Shown piece after piece: positions 16,007 to 29,690 of a DNA stretch of 64,000 bases. The first letter of the stretch is position 1. Every line of letters starts with the position of its first letter. The position numbers and the translations under genes were made by a program. This stretch comes from Kuschelorhynchus macadamiae (Eukaryota; Arthropoda; Insecta; Coleoptera; Curculionidae), in the NCBI GenBank assembly GCA_030620095.1, contig JAUTXW010000556.1, positions 891,001 to 955,000 on the forward strand, written 5' to 3'. Below the pieces are notes generated by a model. That model made no database searches. It was not told the DNA's origin and saw nothing but the letters and a program-made list of their open reading frames with translations.

Positions 16007-17284
16007 GGTGCCCTTCTAGAATGGATTATTTGTTTCAAGTCACACAGCAAATGTGATTCTGTCGGCTTGGAACCTCCACTTTGAAACGTGGCACTTAAAT
16101 TCGTATTGTGAAGGTCTTTTCTTAGTTGAGAAGTCAGAATTCCTGCTACACATCTCAAATATCTCTTTGACATTGCAACTACCAATGGTTATCGAAACAG
16201 ATATCCACTATCGTCTCCTTGCTAGAATATCTAGGAACCAAATCGTAGTTACTAGGTATTTTAATATTTGTTTTGTGCACCATGCTAAATGAAAGTATTA
16301 AGTTTTAATAAGAAAACATTCTAATAGCGAAACTGCTACGAAGACCAAAGAACTTAACTTCGTGTTGTGAAAGTGTTTTCTTAGCTAAGCACTCAGAATT
16401 CCTGCCACCTTACCGGTGTGTCTTTTGACATTGTCAGTACCGTCTCCTTGCTAGGATATTTTTTTCACCATGCTACAAGAACATATTTAGGTTTTGCGAA
16501 GAAAACATTCTAATATTCGAAATTACTACAAAGCACAACAACAATCAACCGATGGGCTGGCTTAATGGGAAACTGATTATCAAAACGAAGATCTAACATT
16601 ACTAAAAACACTAATTACTTTTTCATAGATATTTTTCGCGCGAAAAGCGGAACCGACTAAACTAAGTTGTGTTTACTGCAAACAGACGACTATAAAAGTT
16701 CGCAAATAAGTACATTCCCAGCACAGTAGCTTTTAATGGCAAATCAATTGGCGAGTTGCCAACCGAAGGTCAGATTATTGTGCTAATATGTAGAGGGTAC
16801 TAAGGTGCATAAACAATTTGAAAGGCATAAATCTTTGCTTTATTATATAAGTCAAAATATTCTTATAAACATATAAATTATATGATAAAACCAACTTTAT
16901 TAGAAAATAGCGCAACCAAATAGATATTTTTAACTTTTTTGACCCTGAAAAGTGGAATAAAAACAAATGCTAACTAAGCAACCACCAACCATATATGTAT
17001 TTTGCACACGGGAGCTGACTAATGACGAACCAATTGGTGGGAAATGATTTCCATGCGATGATGCGAAATCTCTTTCAGACCCTGCTAGTTGTGTATTATT
17101 TGTACTCAGTTATTTGATGTTTTCATAGCAGAAAAAAAGTACCGTCAGCTGCGAAACTACGGGTATTCCATGTGTTTCATGGAATATAGTCTTTAAGCTT
17201 CCAAAGGGCCGGTTAGATACCCAAAAAAAATTGGTGTAAACAAATTATATATGACATTCTGAATACCAAAAAAAAAATTTGGTG
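16004..17284. other. unassigned intronic sequence with a short internal duplication
   Basis: Two related blocks of about 150 bp (about 16100-16320 and 16350-16520) share TCGTATTGTGAAGGTCTTTT/TCGTGTTGTGAAAGTGTTTT, CAGAATTCCTGC, CACCATGCTA and AAGAAAACATTCTAATA, so this is a diverged tandem duplication. 16540-16760 is unique sequence containing TTTAATGG/TTAATGG homeodomain-like sites. No genes seen. Confidence 0.5.
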
Positions 17285-17437
17285 TTTTTTTCAACCAAAA
17301 AAGAAATCTGAAATTTTTAATATTGTATGTACTATTTCGGAACAACATGAAAAGGTGGATTCCTATTAACAATAACACTTGGAAGAGTTGGAAGAGAACA
17401 AAATTCGAAAAATAGTGTATTTAGCAATATAACTAGT
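17285..17437. repeat. 153-bp direct repeat, copy 1
   Basis: It matches 18388-18541 with roughly ten differences (AAATCTGAAATTTTTAATAT..AACAATAACACTTGGAAGAG..). Both copies are followed by a (TA)n array, at once here and about 40 bp later in copy 2. It looks like a tandem duplication of a unit of about 1.1 kb. Confidence 0.85.
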
Positions 17438-17440
17438 ACT

Positions 17441-18380
<940 letters not shown>

Positions 18381-18387
18381 ATTGTTG

Positions 18388-18541
18388 TTTTTTTAAACCA
18401 AAAAAGATATCTGAAATTTTTAATATTGTATGCACTATTTCGGAACAACATAAAAAGCTGGATTCCTATTAACAATAACACTTGGAAGAGTTGGAAGAGA
18501 ACAAAATTCGAAAAATAGTGCATTTAGCAATATAACTAATA
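18388..18541. repeat. 153-bp direct repeat, copy 2
   Basis: The second copy of 17285-17437, followed after about 40 bp by the longest (TA)n array of the window. Confidence 0.85.
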
Positions 18542-18580
18542 CCTCTTTGATATTTCCATCGATTGATGACGCATGGGTAA

Positions 18581-19256
<676 letters not shown>

Positions 19257-19259
19257 TTC

Positions 19260-19653
19260 TGTTCAATATGTAGTTTGTTGTTTGCCGTTCCGGGCCTTAT
19301 GTGCCGTTGTTGATTTGGCTTGGGCACCCGATCTCCGCTTTCCGGTTGCCGCTCTCCCCGTGACCGCCGCTTCTGTCCCCTAGTATGCGCATTCCTTAGA
19401 TCTTACTTTAAATTATTTTTTTGTTTAATTTTTATGTTGATTTTGGGCTAGATAAGTTTATAGTTTATAGTTCAAGGGCTGCATCGCACTTGCACATGGT
19501 TAATCCATGTGCAAGTTGGTAACGGTTTCTATAATCGAGATGTAGTCCTTATTAGCGAAATAAACAAGATATTTTTGTTACTTGTTTTATAAAAATTATG
19601 CTGTGTTTGTTTTATTAATAAAACTTTTTTTGAATTTGAATTTGAATTTGAAT

Positions 19654-19658
<5 letters not shown>
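19260..19658 (+). mobile_element. LINE 3' end with hairpin and (TTTGAA)n tail
   Basis: A GC-richer stretch (19260-19385) unlike its surroundings leads to a perfect stem-loop (19488-19516), AATAAA at about 19610 and a tail of five TTTGAA-type units (about 19628-19658). The same tail in reverse closes the LINE at 28050. I infer a 5'-truncated copy of a non-LTR element that retains only 3' UTR. No protein remnant confirms it. Confidence 0.5.
19488..19516. other. perfect 12-bp stem-loop
   Basis: The arms ACTTGCACATGG and CCATGTGCAAGT enclose the loop TTAAT. Its place about 140 bp before a LINE-type tail suggests the 3' structure some LINE reverse transcriptases recognise. Confidence 0.7.

Positions 19659-19705
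<47 letters not shown>
19659..19705. repeat. (TA)n array, 47 bp
   Basis: It begins directly at the end of the LINE-type (TTTGAA)n tail. Confidence 0.95.
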
Positions 19706-19709
<4 letters not shown>

Positions 19710-21140
19710 AGCCGCTGGAAAGAGGTACTGTTTAAACATCGTGTTTCTTTTATCGATTGGTATTCCATCAATCAGTAATAAAAGAAAAGGATGAAACATG
19801 AAATAGGAAGATGATGAAAGATTAAATTACCAAAACGACTTGCTAGACAAAGACTTTAACTTAGGCAGGCTTTTCACGTCAACGCCTCAAACGTCAAGAT
19901 TTTGTTGGGATGTTATTATTATTGTCTTTTGGTATTGTTCCACCATTTTGATCTTTTAAGGCATTCTTAGCTAAAAACACTCGTATGGAGATAAATCTTT
20001 TCATGCCTCACATATTGGAAGCGGTCCTGGCGCTTAGCCTGTAGTTGGTAACAAACGATGGATGATGAATACATACATACATGACTGTTAAACAAATTAC
20101 CTTCGAATGCCCAGTCGGGTAAAAAAATCATCAAAACCATTCCTTTAGGATATCCTCATCGTCATTTTTTGGTATAGATATTAGCAAAAAAAACTGATTT
20201 TTTTAAACATTTATACAAATTATTTTGCACTCGCAGTGGCATACTTCCAAATTTTCATGAGCTATAAAAGCTATTATTAGCCTATAATCAATAGAAACGC
20301 ATTCGTTTAATTAGAAAAATGTGTCTATAGGATAATAGGATATTTAAAACGCACAAAAGCCGATGAAAAACAATAAGCAATCGAATAGATTACTGCCGTG
20401 CAGCATAAATCGGCAACTAATTATCAAAACGTATCCAAAAGACCAATTCCTTTTTCCTCTCCGTTTTTCCGCGAATAAAAAAAAAGAAACTATTCAACCA
20501 ATTCACGAAACAACGAACAACAGAATTTTTGTATTCGAGTTTATCGCATCCACGGTAGCTTTTAGAGAACACGCCAATAGGCGGTAAATTTATTGTTATT
20601 AAACAGTCGCGGTGTTTAACATTCTTCGAGTAAATGAGTTTAAAAGGAATATTAAAAAAAATTAAAAGGGGGCCTGGTTGCATTAGCCAATGCAAACAGG
20701 CAGTGTGTATGCAAGAGCGGGAACTGTTTAATGTGTGTATACAAAAGAAGTTTTCTGTTTGCTCGAGTTATTTACTTTAAAGATTGAGAATAGGCGCGCA
20801 GTGTAAGTGAACACCTTCTGGTTTTATGGCCAAGTGTTTTGATAAAACTTTTATAGTTTCAGCAGATAAAAGGCAAATTTTAGAAGAAGCCAAGAAATTG
20901 GAGAAAAAAATATGTTAATATTTGCATTAAAAAATACGTAATGGGAAATGATTAAAAGTTCTTGATTATTTTGCTTCCCAATAATATAAATAATATAACG
21001 AGACAAGAATGAAATTTCTAATATTTTAAAAACCACTAAGTTTATCCCATGCTTTCCCCAATTAATTATGGATAAAATGAATCATTATTTCAAATTCACA
21101 GCTTGTTAAGCTATTAATAAATAATGTATTTTATAGTAGG
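19706..21140. other. unassigned intronic sequence
   Basis: No coding features or named repeats. 20330-20800 is unique, with several GC-richer patches. The frames at 20363-20695 on both strands have no recognisable similarity. Confidence 0.4.
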
Positions 21141-22871
21141 ACCGCTCACCTGAATTTAATGAAAATATGTACACTTAGGTATGAAATTATGCCTGATCCA
21201 ATGACGTGTTCCGCATTGCTGCTGTTTACCGTTTTTCTGTTATAAAAAGATTTTTTTAATGGGTCATCTTATATTATATTACTTTTTTAAAATCTGCGTA
21301 AAATTCTCAATACAGATAAACAATAAAGTCAACAATTTTTGCGAAAATAAGGGTCTAATATCCATAATTTAATGTACACAAAAGTTTATCTGATATGTTT
21401 GACAATGTCAGTTTGTTGATTTACAAAAATGGATCGTTTAACTGAATCCTAAAGAACTGAAATTTTAATTATACTGGGTTATAGGGATAGAATGCGAGAC
21501 CTGCAAGATATTTGTAACGACAAATATCCTAACAGAAGTCCAATAACTAAATCTACCGTAAGTAAAATTAACAAAACATTTCGTGAAACTGGAAAAGTAA
21601 CAGATGCTGTACGTTTTTGCAGACCGGAAAGCACAATAATTCCTCATCTTGCTACCCTTGTTGTAAAAAACAACAGAAACAATACAATATAAAAAAGAAT
21701 AAATTAATTAAACTAAGTAAGGTATTTAAAATGTTGTCCATTTACTTCCTTACACTAGACCAAATACTATGGGAAAACGTCTACATTCGATTTTTATTCG
21801 CTCCTTTAAATCCTCGAGGTAATTGGGCTTAGTTTTATACACTACATTTTTAAGATATCCCCACAAAATGTAATCGAGGGGTGTCAAGTCCGGAGACCGG
21901 GCCACTCTATTGTATCCCTAGGTCCAATCCGTCTTCAAAAAAAAAACATTGTCTAAATATTCCCGAACATTCCAAGCAAAATGCGGTGGAGCACCATCTT
22001 GCTGAAACCATATATCATCACTTGGTGCACTATTACTTAAAAAAAATCAGGTTTAAATACTCAATACAGCAGGTAAAGTAAGGAACTTATTCGGAAATAG
22101 TTTCCAGTCCTTAAAAGATTCAAATATCTTTCTCCAGTTAATTTTACTTCCATGAAGGAACCGGTTATTTTTGTACCTTTTATACCACACCAAACATTTA
22201 GCTTTTTGAAAAATTTTGTATCATATTCACGTATCCAGTGTGGATTTTCCCTGGCCCATCGACAATTATGCCTGTTAACTTTTCCATTCAAAAAATTGCT
22301 TCGTCAGAAAAAATAATTAGATTGGTATTGCAACGTTCAATCATGATTTCACAAAATTCCAAGAGCGTATCATGATCATCCTCTCAGAATTCTTGCACCA
22401 AAGTTATTTTGTATGGATGAAACTTTTCGGTTTTTAGAAATCGGTCTACGGACATTTGTATTCTCTTCCTAATGTTCTGGTAGAAATGTGCGGATTTTCT
22501 TCTAAACTGATTAAACCATTCAGATCCTTATCACCATCTGTTACGCTTTTAGGTCTGCCAGAACGTACAGCATATTTTATTTTTCCACCTTCACGATTTT
22601 TTTGTTAATTTTACTTACTGTAGATTTAGTTATTGAATTTCTATTAGGATATTTGTCTCCATAACCCAGTATAATTAAAACTTCAATTATTTTAAAACAT
22701 ATCAGGTAACTTTTAGTGTGCAGGTATTTCATAAAAAGTGATCCTAATAAAAATATTGAGAATATTACGCGGATTTTAAAAAGTAATAAAATATAGGATG
22801 TTCCATTAAAAAAAATTCGGCATAATTTCATACCTAACTGTACATATTTTCATTAAATTCAGGCAAGCGGT
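21141..22871 (-). mobile_element. self-inverted mariner relative with both terminal repeats (1.73 kb)
   Basis: Terminal inverted repeats of about 50 bp start ACCGCT..CCTGAATTTAATG at 21141 and end at 22871. On the minus strand, from about 22690, lie ILGYGDKYPNRNSITKST, VSKINK, the RDFLKTE-like region, RWARENPHWIREYDTKF and KLNVWCG (about 22185-22275), QQDGAPPHFAWNVREYLDN (about 21955-22010) and LTPLDYILWGYLKNV (about 21845-21890). The spacing fits the DD41D group. Beyond the C-terminus, 21430-21650 is an inverted second copy of the N-terminus. That copy still has its start (MDRLTES), while the correctly placed N-terminus has lost it by deletion. Stops and shifts are present throughout. Confidence 0.85.
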
Positions 22872-24599
22872 ACCCCAGATATGTCGCCGTTTCCTTATTT
22901 TTGTTACACTCCTTATACATAAAAACTTATTAGAATTGTAATTATTGTTACCACAGCAAATTTTGAGCATTTTCGGAGCAATAATGAAAAGTTATAAATT
23001 AGTATCGACCCATGTGGGATTAATTAGACCTTCTTGTAAAAGAAAATGAAAAATAACACGATTCATATCACTTTTAATCAAAAAATTAAATTTATCACAA
23101 ATTTAAAAAATATAAATTAGGAAAAAAAGAAAAATAATTTGTTCGGTGTACCGATTTTTGTCAATCTGATACATATTAGATGTAATGTTGCCTTGAGATT
23201 CTATGATGACCTGCGCCTGGGTACCGATGATACTCACTTATGAAACAATGTTTTTCTAACATTTAGCTCATGTGCTACAGGAATTTCTCGACTTTAGAAT
23301 ATGTGTAGACTGGTTTCAATCTTTGACGTCCGTAAAACTAGATGTCAGTCCTATTTTTGTCTTCTCATCCTTTACGTTTTGTATATTTATTCTTATTACT
23401 TAAACCTTATTTAGAGCATTATATGATACAAAGTAAATCAAAAGGATGTAACAAGATTTATTCGTACCATTAATAAGACTCCTGTCATTTTTATGCAATC
23501 CGATGAAATAGACACACTTAAAGTGTCATTTCAAATTAATTTTATATGCGGCATAAACCACTATTAGTGAATCGTTAGACGTCTAGAGATAAAGTTCGAG
23601 CTATCTAAGAAACTGAACTTTTACCGCGGTTAATTGCTTCCATAAAACTTTACGATATTCGGCTAAAAATTATTTATTGCCTTTGCATTTTCAATCATTA
23701 AGTACGGTTTTATTGAGGCAATTTTTTCGCCGCCCGATCGGCATCCGCCCTGCCAAGGTTCATCATCAAATATAAAAAAACACAAAATATTATCTGCTAA
23801 AAACATAAAGCTTCAAGGTATAACCGCGGAACTTTTTGACAATTGGTTTCAAAATTCACTTTTATCTAGTGTTCCCGTACATAGTATTCTTGTTATAGAC
23901 AGTGAAAGTTACCATATACTACTAAATAAAGTTTCGAATGGAGCCAATACCAATTCTGAAATACAGAAATATATATCAGAACATGATATCTATTTTGAAT
24001 TTAGCTATAAAAAAGTGGCCTTTTGAAAATTCTAAAAGACTATAAATTGAAAAAGGAATAAGTTTTTGATAAGGCGGGAAAGTGTACTCGTCGCTCAAGA
24101 ATACGCAACCGGTTTATTTGTCCCCTTAATGTTAATCTGACAACACTGCATGTGTACGTGTATTTAGTTACGTCAATGGTGTCAGTGACACCTTTCATGC
24201 TTATTCGTAGTGTTCTCCTGTGCAAAAAGATAAAAAATCATATTTTATTGGTTCTGATCTTATTTCATATCATTGTGAATTATGGTTTAACTTTTTTGTG
24301 AGAAATTTGTCATGATTCTCAATTTATTCAGTTACTGGCATGTTTTTTTTGTTTCTGGTTCTCGTTAACGATCCTCTTCTTGTTATGTTAGCTGCCGTAG
24401 TTTATCAGCTGACTAATATTAGAGAGTTTGCAGTCAAAGAGTGCGCTTGCGTACTCTTTGTCGGTGTGCGTACCCTTTGCCATTTGAATTTTAATTAGAT
24501 GTTGGTTTAGTAAGATGTGTTGTTTTTTCTGCTTAAGTATCCAAGTAGACATACAAAATGGAGAAATATAATCGAAAAAGTAATTGAAAATTAGTATTT
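22872..24599. other. unassigned intronic sequence with a possible regulatory patch
   Basis: No coding features. 23570-23770 is unique sequence with TAATTG, ATTTATTG, CAATCATTAAG and TTTTATTG strings typical of homeodomain sites, followed by a GC-rich block (CGCCGCCCGATCGGCATCCGCC). This may be a ds enhancer, but only composition supports it. Confidence 0.3.
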
Positions 24600-26150
24600 C
24601 CTGCAGAAATATATCACATAAAGTCAAGGAGAACGTAAAAGGTCACTTTGTAAATCACTGGAAGTTAGCGGAACAACGCTTCTAAAGCGTCTAAAGCTTG
24701 GACTATACCCACATCTTTGGGGCGTTTTAAACCAGTTTTTACCCCAGAAATGAACTGAAGTTGCTGGTTATTGTACTGAATTAGTGAAAACCTTTTATGG
24801 GTTGAACATCAGATCGTTACGTGAACTAGTTTTCAAATCCGCCGAAAGAAATGTTGTCAGCCATAGATTTAACAGGGAAAAGAAGGCGGCTGATAAGGAC
24901 TAGATATCTTCATTCTAAAAACACTATAAATTAATTATAGGTGCTCCTGAAAATGCAAGCTTTGCCAGGATTTAATAAAGTTAGGTATGCTCACAGTACC
25001 CAATAGATGCAGAAAGTTATTACGCAAGTTTAAAAAAAAACGGTAGGTAAATTGTATCTTCGGAAAGTCACGTAAAAGAAAAAATTAGGAGCTCCAGTAG
25101 GGTCAATCCTCAAGTTTTCGAGTATAATAAGTAGCGAATTATTCCTGGACTGGATTGGGCATTTTCAAAAGCATGAAAAAGGCATCCCCAATAACCAAAC
25201 CTTGTTATTATTAGAAAACCATACTTAAGCCATATTTAGCTGCCATAAACACATTTTCTACTTATGAAATCCACCCACTTAGTTTACCATCGCAGAGTAG
25301 CCATCGATTACAGCCTGTCGATAGAAGATTCTTTATCTTTAGCCCATTAAAAATAGCTTAGGAACAAGAGTGCGGAAAATGGCTTGTATGTAACTCAGGC
25401 CTTTTCCAAAGTGCCTCCATAGACAAAGCTGCAAAAGCTTTTAAGTCTTGTGGAGTATGGTCGTATAACCCTGACGTTTTTAATAAAGAAGATTTTACAC
25501 CTGCTTCAGTAACTAAACGATCACTGTCAAAAAATGAATTGAAATCAAATTCAGACGAATAGGATAACATTCCAATCCCGGATATATACAAAATTCCTTG
25601 TGTTCTTCCGCTCAACCTCAACCGTCAACCTCGTAATAAGTGCCTGAAGAAACCGAAAATATCATCGAGAACTTGCCTAACATAGTACATTTTTCTAGAC
25701 CTGCATCACGACATTTCCGCGGAGGCAAACCAGTTTGTAATACAGTTTATAATCATCAAATAGAGCCTTCTAATTACCATATAATAAAAGGCAATGCACT
25801 CAATTTATCATCTCGAATGCAACAATAACGCTAGAAGCCATCAAACCACTACCTGAAGTCAACAGATGAATTAAAAAAAGAAATGAAAAAAAGTTGGAAA
25901 TTTTAACAGATTCTCCGTATAAAAGAAAAACAGAACAGCAAATGGCAACTAAAGGAGATAGTCGAAATAAATCTTGCAGAGACAGCAGACAAGACCAAGA
26001 AGACCAAGAAATCAACCAAAGAATTCCGGTGTCCAAGATGCAAAGAATTGTACAAAATGCCATCAAATTCTGACTGGATTCAGTGTTATATGTGCAGCCA
26101 ATGGTACCGCGAACACTACATGGTATATTCAAGGCATTTTTTTTTTTGGG
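24600..26150 (+). pseudogene. pogo/jerky-like DDE transposase relic with zinc-finger C-terminus
   Basis: Scattered over frames are: ERKRSLCKSLEVSGTTLLKR (24630-24690), AGYCTELVKTFYGLNIRSLR with LVFKSAERN..HRFNREKKAADKDW (about 24750-24905, a CENP-B-type DNA-binding domain), NNQTLLLLENH (about 25190-25225, the DDE-core Asp now Glu), AKAFKSCGVWSYNPDVFNKE (about 25430-25490), and a C-terminal Cys-rich finger, FRCPRCKELYK..DWIQCYMCSQWYREHY (about 26022-26120). This order matches pogo-type elements of the jerky/CENP-B branch with a PHD-like end. There are many stops and shifts, so it is dead. Terminal repeats were not located. Confidence 0.7.
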
Positions 26151-28049
26151 AAATTTGGGAAGTCGAAACTGATTAGTGTTTGATTTAATAATTGTGCGTA
26201 TTATTAGACAACATAATACGGACTCTTTGCTTAGCGAATGGTTAAGAGTACGGGTTTGTAGTACTTTTGTTTTTATTTTTTCTTTTTCACCAATTTTACG
26301 TTTTAAAGAATATCTAAATGTAGACACATTTCTTAGCAATTAGCAATAAAACATTTATTTACCATTGTCATTTTGTCAAGTTCTTCACACTAATCTATTT
26401 TTCAAGCACTTGCTGGTTTCCGATTGAGCTAAAATTTGACATACCTATGTAACTTCAGTGACAACGCAATAACATGGTACCATATAGTAGAAAAATCGTG
26501 AATATGTGAAATGTTAGGCAACTTTATTATTATTGATTTTAGCAAAAAAAGTTATTCTTCATAAAAAGTTTTGCGTGCTCCAACGTAAAAAATCGTGAAT
26601 ATTTTATACAGGGTGCGTAAAAAATATTGGTAAAAAGCAGAAAGTAAAATTAACATAACAACAAGCTTTTATATATAAACTGAAAACTAAAACATTATTT
26701 TTACGCGCACCGGCTAAAATAAATATTTTTAAGACATGATCAATAATAGTTTTGCTATGGGTTGGAACCCTATATAAAAATTGTTCTGAGAGAGAACAGT
26801 ATGTTTGTAATTACCCAACAGTTTAACTGTGGAGAACCAAAAACCCAAAACCTTGATTTTACTGTTTTCTTTTTCGTTTTTTGTTTGGGCTGCGTTTTTA
26901 CCTTACGCACATTATGAATATGCGGCCCGGCGATGCCAACGGCCGACACCAACTAAATGATGTCATCCTGTTTAATGCGGTTATGGGATCGTTTAAAAAG
27001 CTTTGGGTGCACAAGAAACTTTGGAAATTTATTGTAAAGTTATTATTTATTTTTAAGAGTTCATAGTTTCGGAATCGTATTTTTAGACGTTAACTAAACA
27101 TTACTAGGCAATAAAAAAAATATGCGCAAGTTCCCTATCGTCTGAGATGCTGAGTTCTAAAAGTATCACCAAGAGGCGTAAAAAATGTTTCAATTTAAAT
27201 ATGGGTTTATTAAAACGTATATTAGGACGGTCGTAGCAGAGCCACTTAAGCAAACCGAGTCGATCGAATTTTTCGGCCGCCGAACGGGCACCTGAAGAAT
27301 GCTTTCGGCATTCCGTCGGGGTACACATAATAAACCGTTGACACTTTCTATAAAACCACTCGGCTGAACTTTAAAATACCTTATAATTTGCCGCGTGATT
27401 CTATCATATCTCATATAGGTCTATTTCGCTGTTTTACGTTTAAAAGAAGTATCAGTTTTTTAAGTCTAAAAAATATGGATAACTGATACCGGACGTCAAA
27501 GAGATCACTTTCGTACCGTCACTTTTAGTTTATAAGGCGATGATAATAAAACTCGGTAGAAGAGATAGGTTACATAAGCGCCATTTTCCAAGGTCTATGT
27601 TAATATTTGTGAATTCCGAGTTTGCTAAAATTTATTGCTATTAACATTAGTCCTAGTACGAAATTTTATTTTAAAATCTCTTGAAATGTACTTAAAAAGA
27701 ATAAAGTAATTATGGACCTCTGTATATATGAACTTTTTCTCTTATTTTTGTCATACAAATCATATCTCATGTACAACGTTGATACCTGTTCACGCAAAAA
27801 GCGTGTATATAATAACAAAATAATCTAAAAGAATAGATACATCCAAGATAATTTCTTACGACCTCTTACATGCAAGGTTTATTTTTCCAATAGGACAGAT
27901 AGGCCTAACTTTCCGACTGCGATTTTTCGAACTTCCATATATATATTTCATCTGCAAACTGAAATGTAAAAATTATTTTATATTTTCCTACTACGTTTAC
28001 TTATTTACACCACCAGTTTTTCTTAGTTTAAATAAAGACAGATTATATT
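26151..28049. other. unassigned intronic sequence
   Basis: No coding features that I can name. ATACAGGGTGCGTAAAAA at about 26606 resembles a mariner/MITE end without a partner. 26890-27000 and 27220-27330 are GC-richer and unique (for example GCGGCCCGGCGATGCCAACG), and so are possible conserved blocks. Confidence 0.35.
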
Positions 28050-28447
28050 TTGTATATTCAAATTCAAATTCAAAAAATGTATTTCTTCAATTAAAATGTA
28101 AATAAATAATTACAAAAATTGAAGAAAGAGTCATATGATTTCAAAAACTATTATAAATCTAATATTTAAAAAAATAACATCTATAAAACTCGTCAAAACT
28201 ATAACAATTTTTATTTAGAAGGTAGTTTTTCAGTCTTCTTTTGAAAATGTTTACATTAACGGCATCTCTAATATTTGTATCTAACTTGTTAAAAAATTTA
28301 CATCCGGTAAAATAAATATATTTTTAAAAAAGAGCAGATCGGTGATTCAGGGGCAATAGAAGCATTTTTGATCTGGTATTATAATTGGGTCTGACCTTAC
28401 TTCCTGAAAGGCAGATCTATGTTGATAGACAAAGTTACAAACCTCGT

Positions 28448-28515
<68 letters not shown>

Positions 28516-29690
28516 CTGCTACAGTCAACATTTTTAAATTTTTAAAAGCAGTTTTATATGTTTCTCTGAATTTTAGGCCAGCAACAATACGAATTGCATA
28601 CTTTATACAATACAAAAACTCTATCGACGTTAGCACTCATCCCCCAATTTAATATTCCATATCTGATTCTTGAGTGGATGTTGGCGAAATAAAGAGATAA
28701 AAGTATTTCCTTACTGCAGTGAATAGACATAAACTTAAGTACATAACAGCAGCTACGCAACTTACTTTATTTTAAGTTTTCGTCGAGAATGACCCCCAGC
28801 AGTTTAGATTGATCTGCTGAACGTAAATGCAAATCTGTACCTTCAAACAATTCTAAATGTTCATTGATGGGCTTAAGGGAAAAATTTACAATGTCGTTTT
28901 ATTTTTATTTAAATTAAGTTTGTTTTTTTCTGACCATTTTAAAATTTTTGTATGTTTCTTCAGCAGTTATCTTTAAGGATGCGGAATTTTCTTTAACTAT
29001 CAAAACATTTGTGTCGTCGGCATAAGAAATGACGAAAGTATTTTCTGCAGAGTTATTAATAAAATATATAAAGTCGTTTCCAAAGACTAGGGAACACCTT
29101 TCTCGATAGTCCTGCAACTGCTTTGCGCGCCATTAACAGATACCAGTTGTATTCTATTTAACAAGTATGACTTAATAAAATTCAGCGGCTTACCTCTTAT
29201 ACCAGACCTATAAAGTTTACTAAGAAAAATTGTGTGATTTACTACATCAAATGCTAGTGAAAAATCATTCCAAATACCAGCAATCTTTTGTCAAGAGCCT
29301 CCACAATTATACGTTGGAACTCGCACAATGCAGTTTCAGTACTTTTCTTTAAAGTAAAACCATACTGCTCCGGAGAAAGTAACTTATTTTTGTACAAATA
29401 TGCAATAAATTGATCGTTGATTATTAATTCAAAAATTTTTGAAATTATATTTAGGAGACTTATTCCACGATAATTGTCAAAATTATTTTGGTCGCTCTTT
29501 TTATATAAAGGAATAACTGTAGCAAGTTTTCGTTTATCAGGGAAATATTCGTTTTCTATTGAAATATTTATTAAATAAGCAAGAACTTCAGCAATACATT
29601 CTTTACATTTTTTTTAAATATTACATGACCACAAGAGTTAGAATTCTTAAGCCTAGTTATAGCATTTAACAAGTCCGCTTTACATATGGG
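28050..29690 (-). mobile_element. 5'-truncated non-LTR retrotransposon with RT domain
   Basis: Read on the minus strand from 29690: ADLLNAITRLKNSNSCGH, then DKRKLATVIPLYKKSDQNNF and NYRGISLLNIISKIFE (about 29540-29420), LLSPEQYGFTLKKSTETAL (about 29385-29325), LNFIKSYLLNRIQL (about 29195-29150), VISYADDTNVLIV (RT motif C, about 29030-28990) and the C-terminal VFVLYKVCNSYCCWPKIQR region (about 28625-28560). It ends in a TTGAAT-type tail at 28050-28075. Motif C keeps both Asp residues. A TA array splits the last coding part. Several shifts make it inactive. Confidence 0.88.
28450..28512. repeat. (TA)n array inside LINE coding sequence
   Basis: Read on the minus strand the flanks are LTVAGV-Y before and IYEVCNFVYQHRSAFQ after. 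The ancestral coding string was therefore probably ..GVYIYEV.., and the array grew from the TATAT of its Tyr-Ile codons. Confidence 0.93.
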
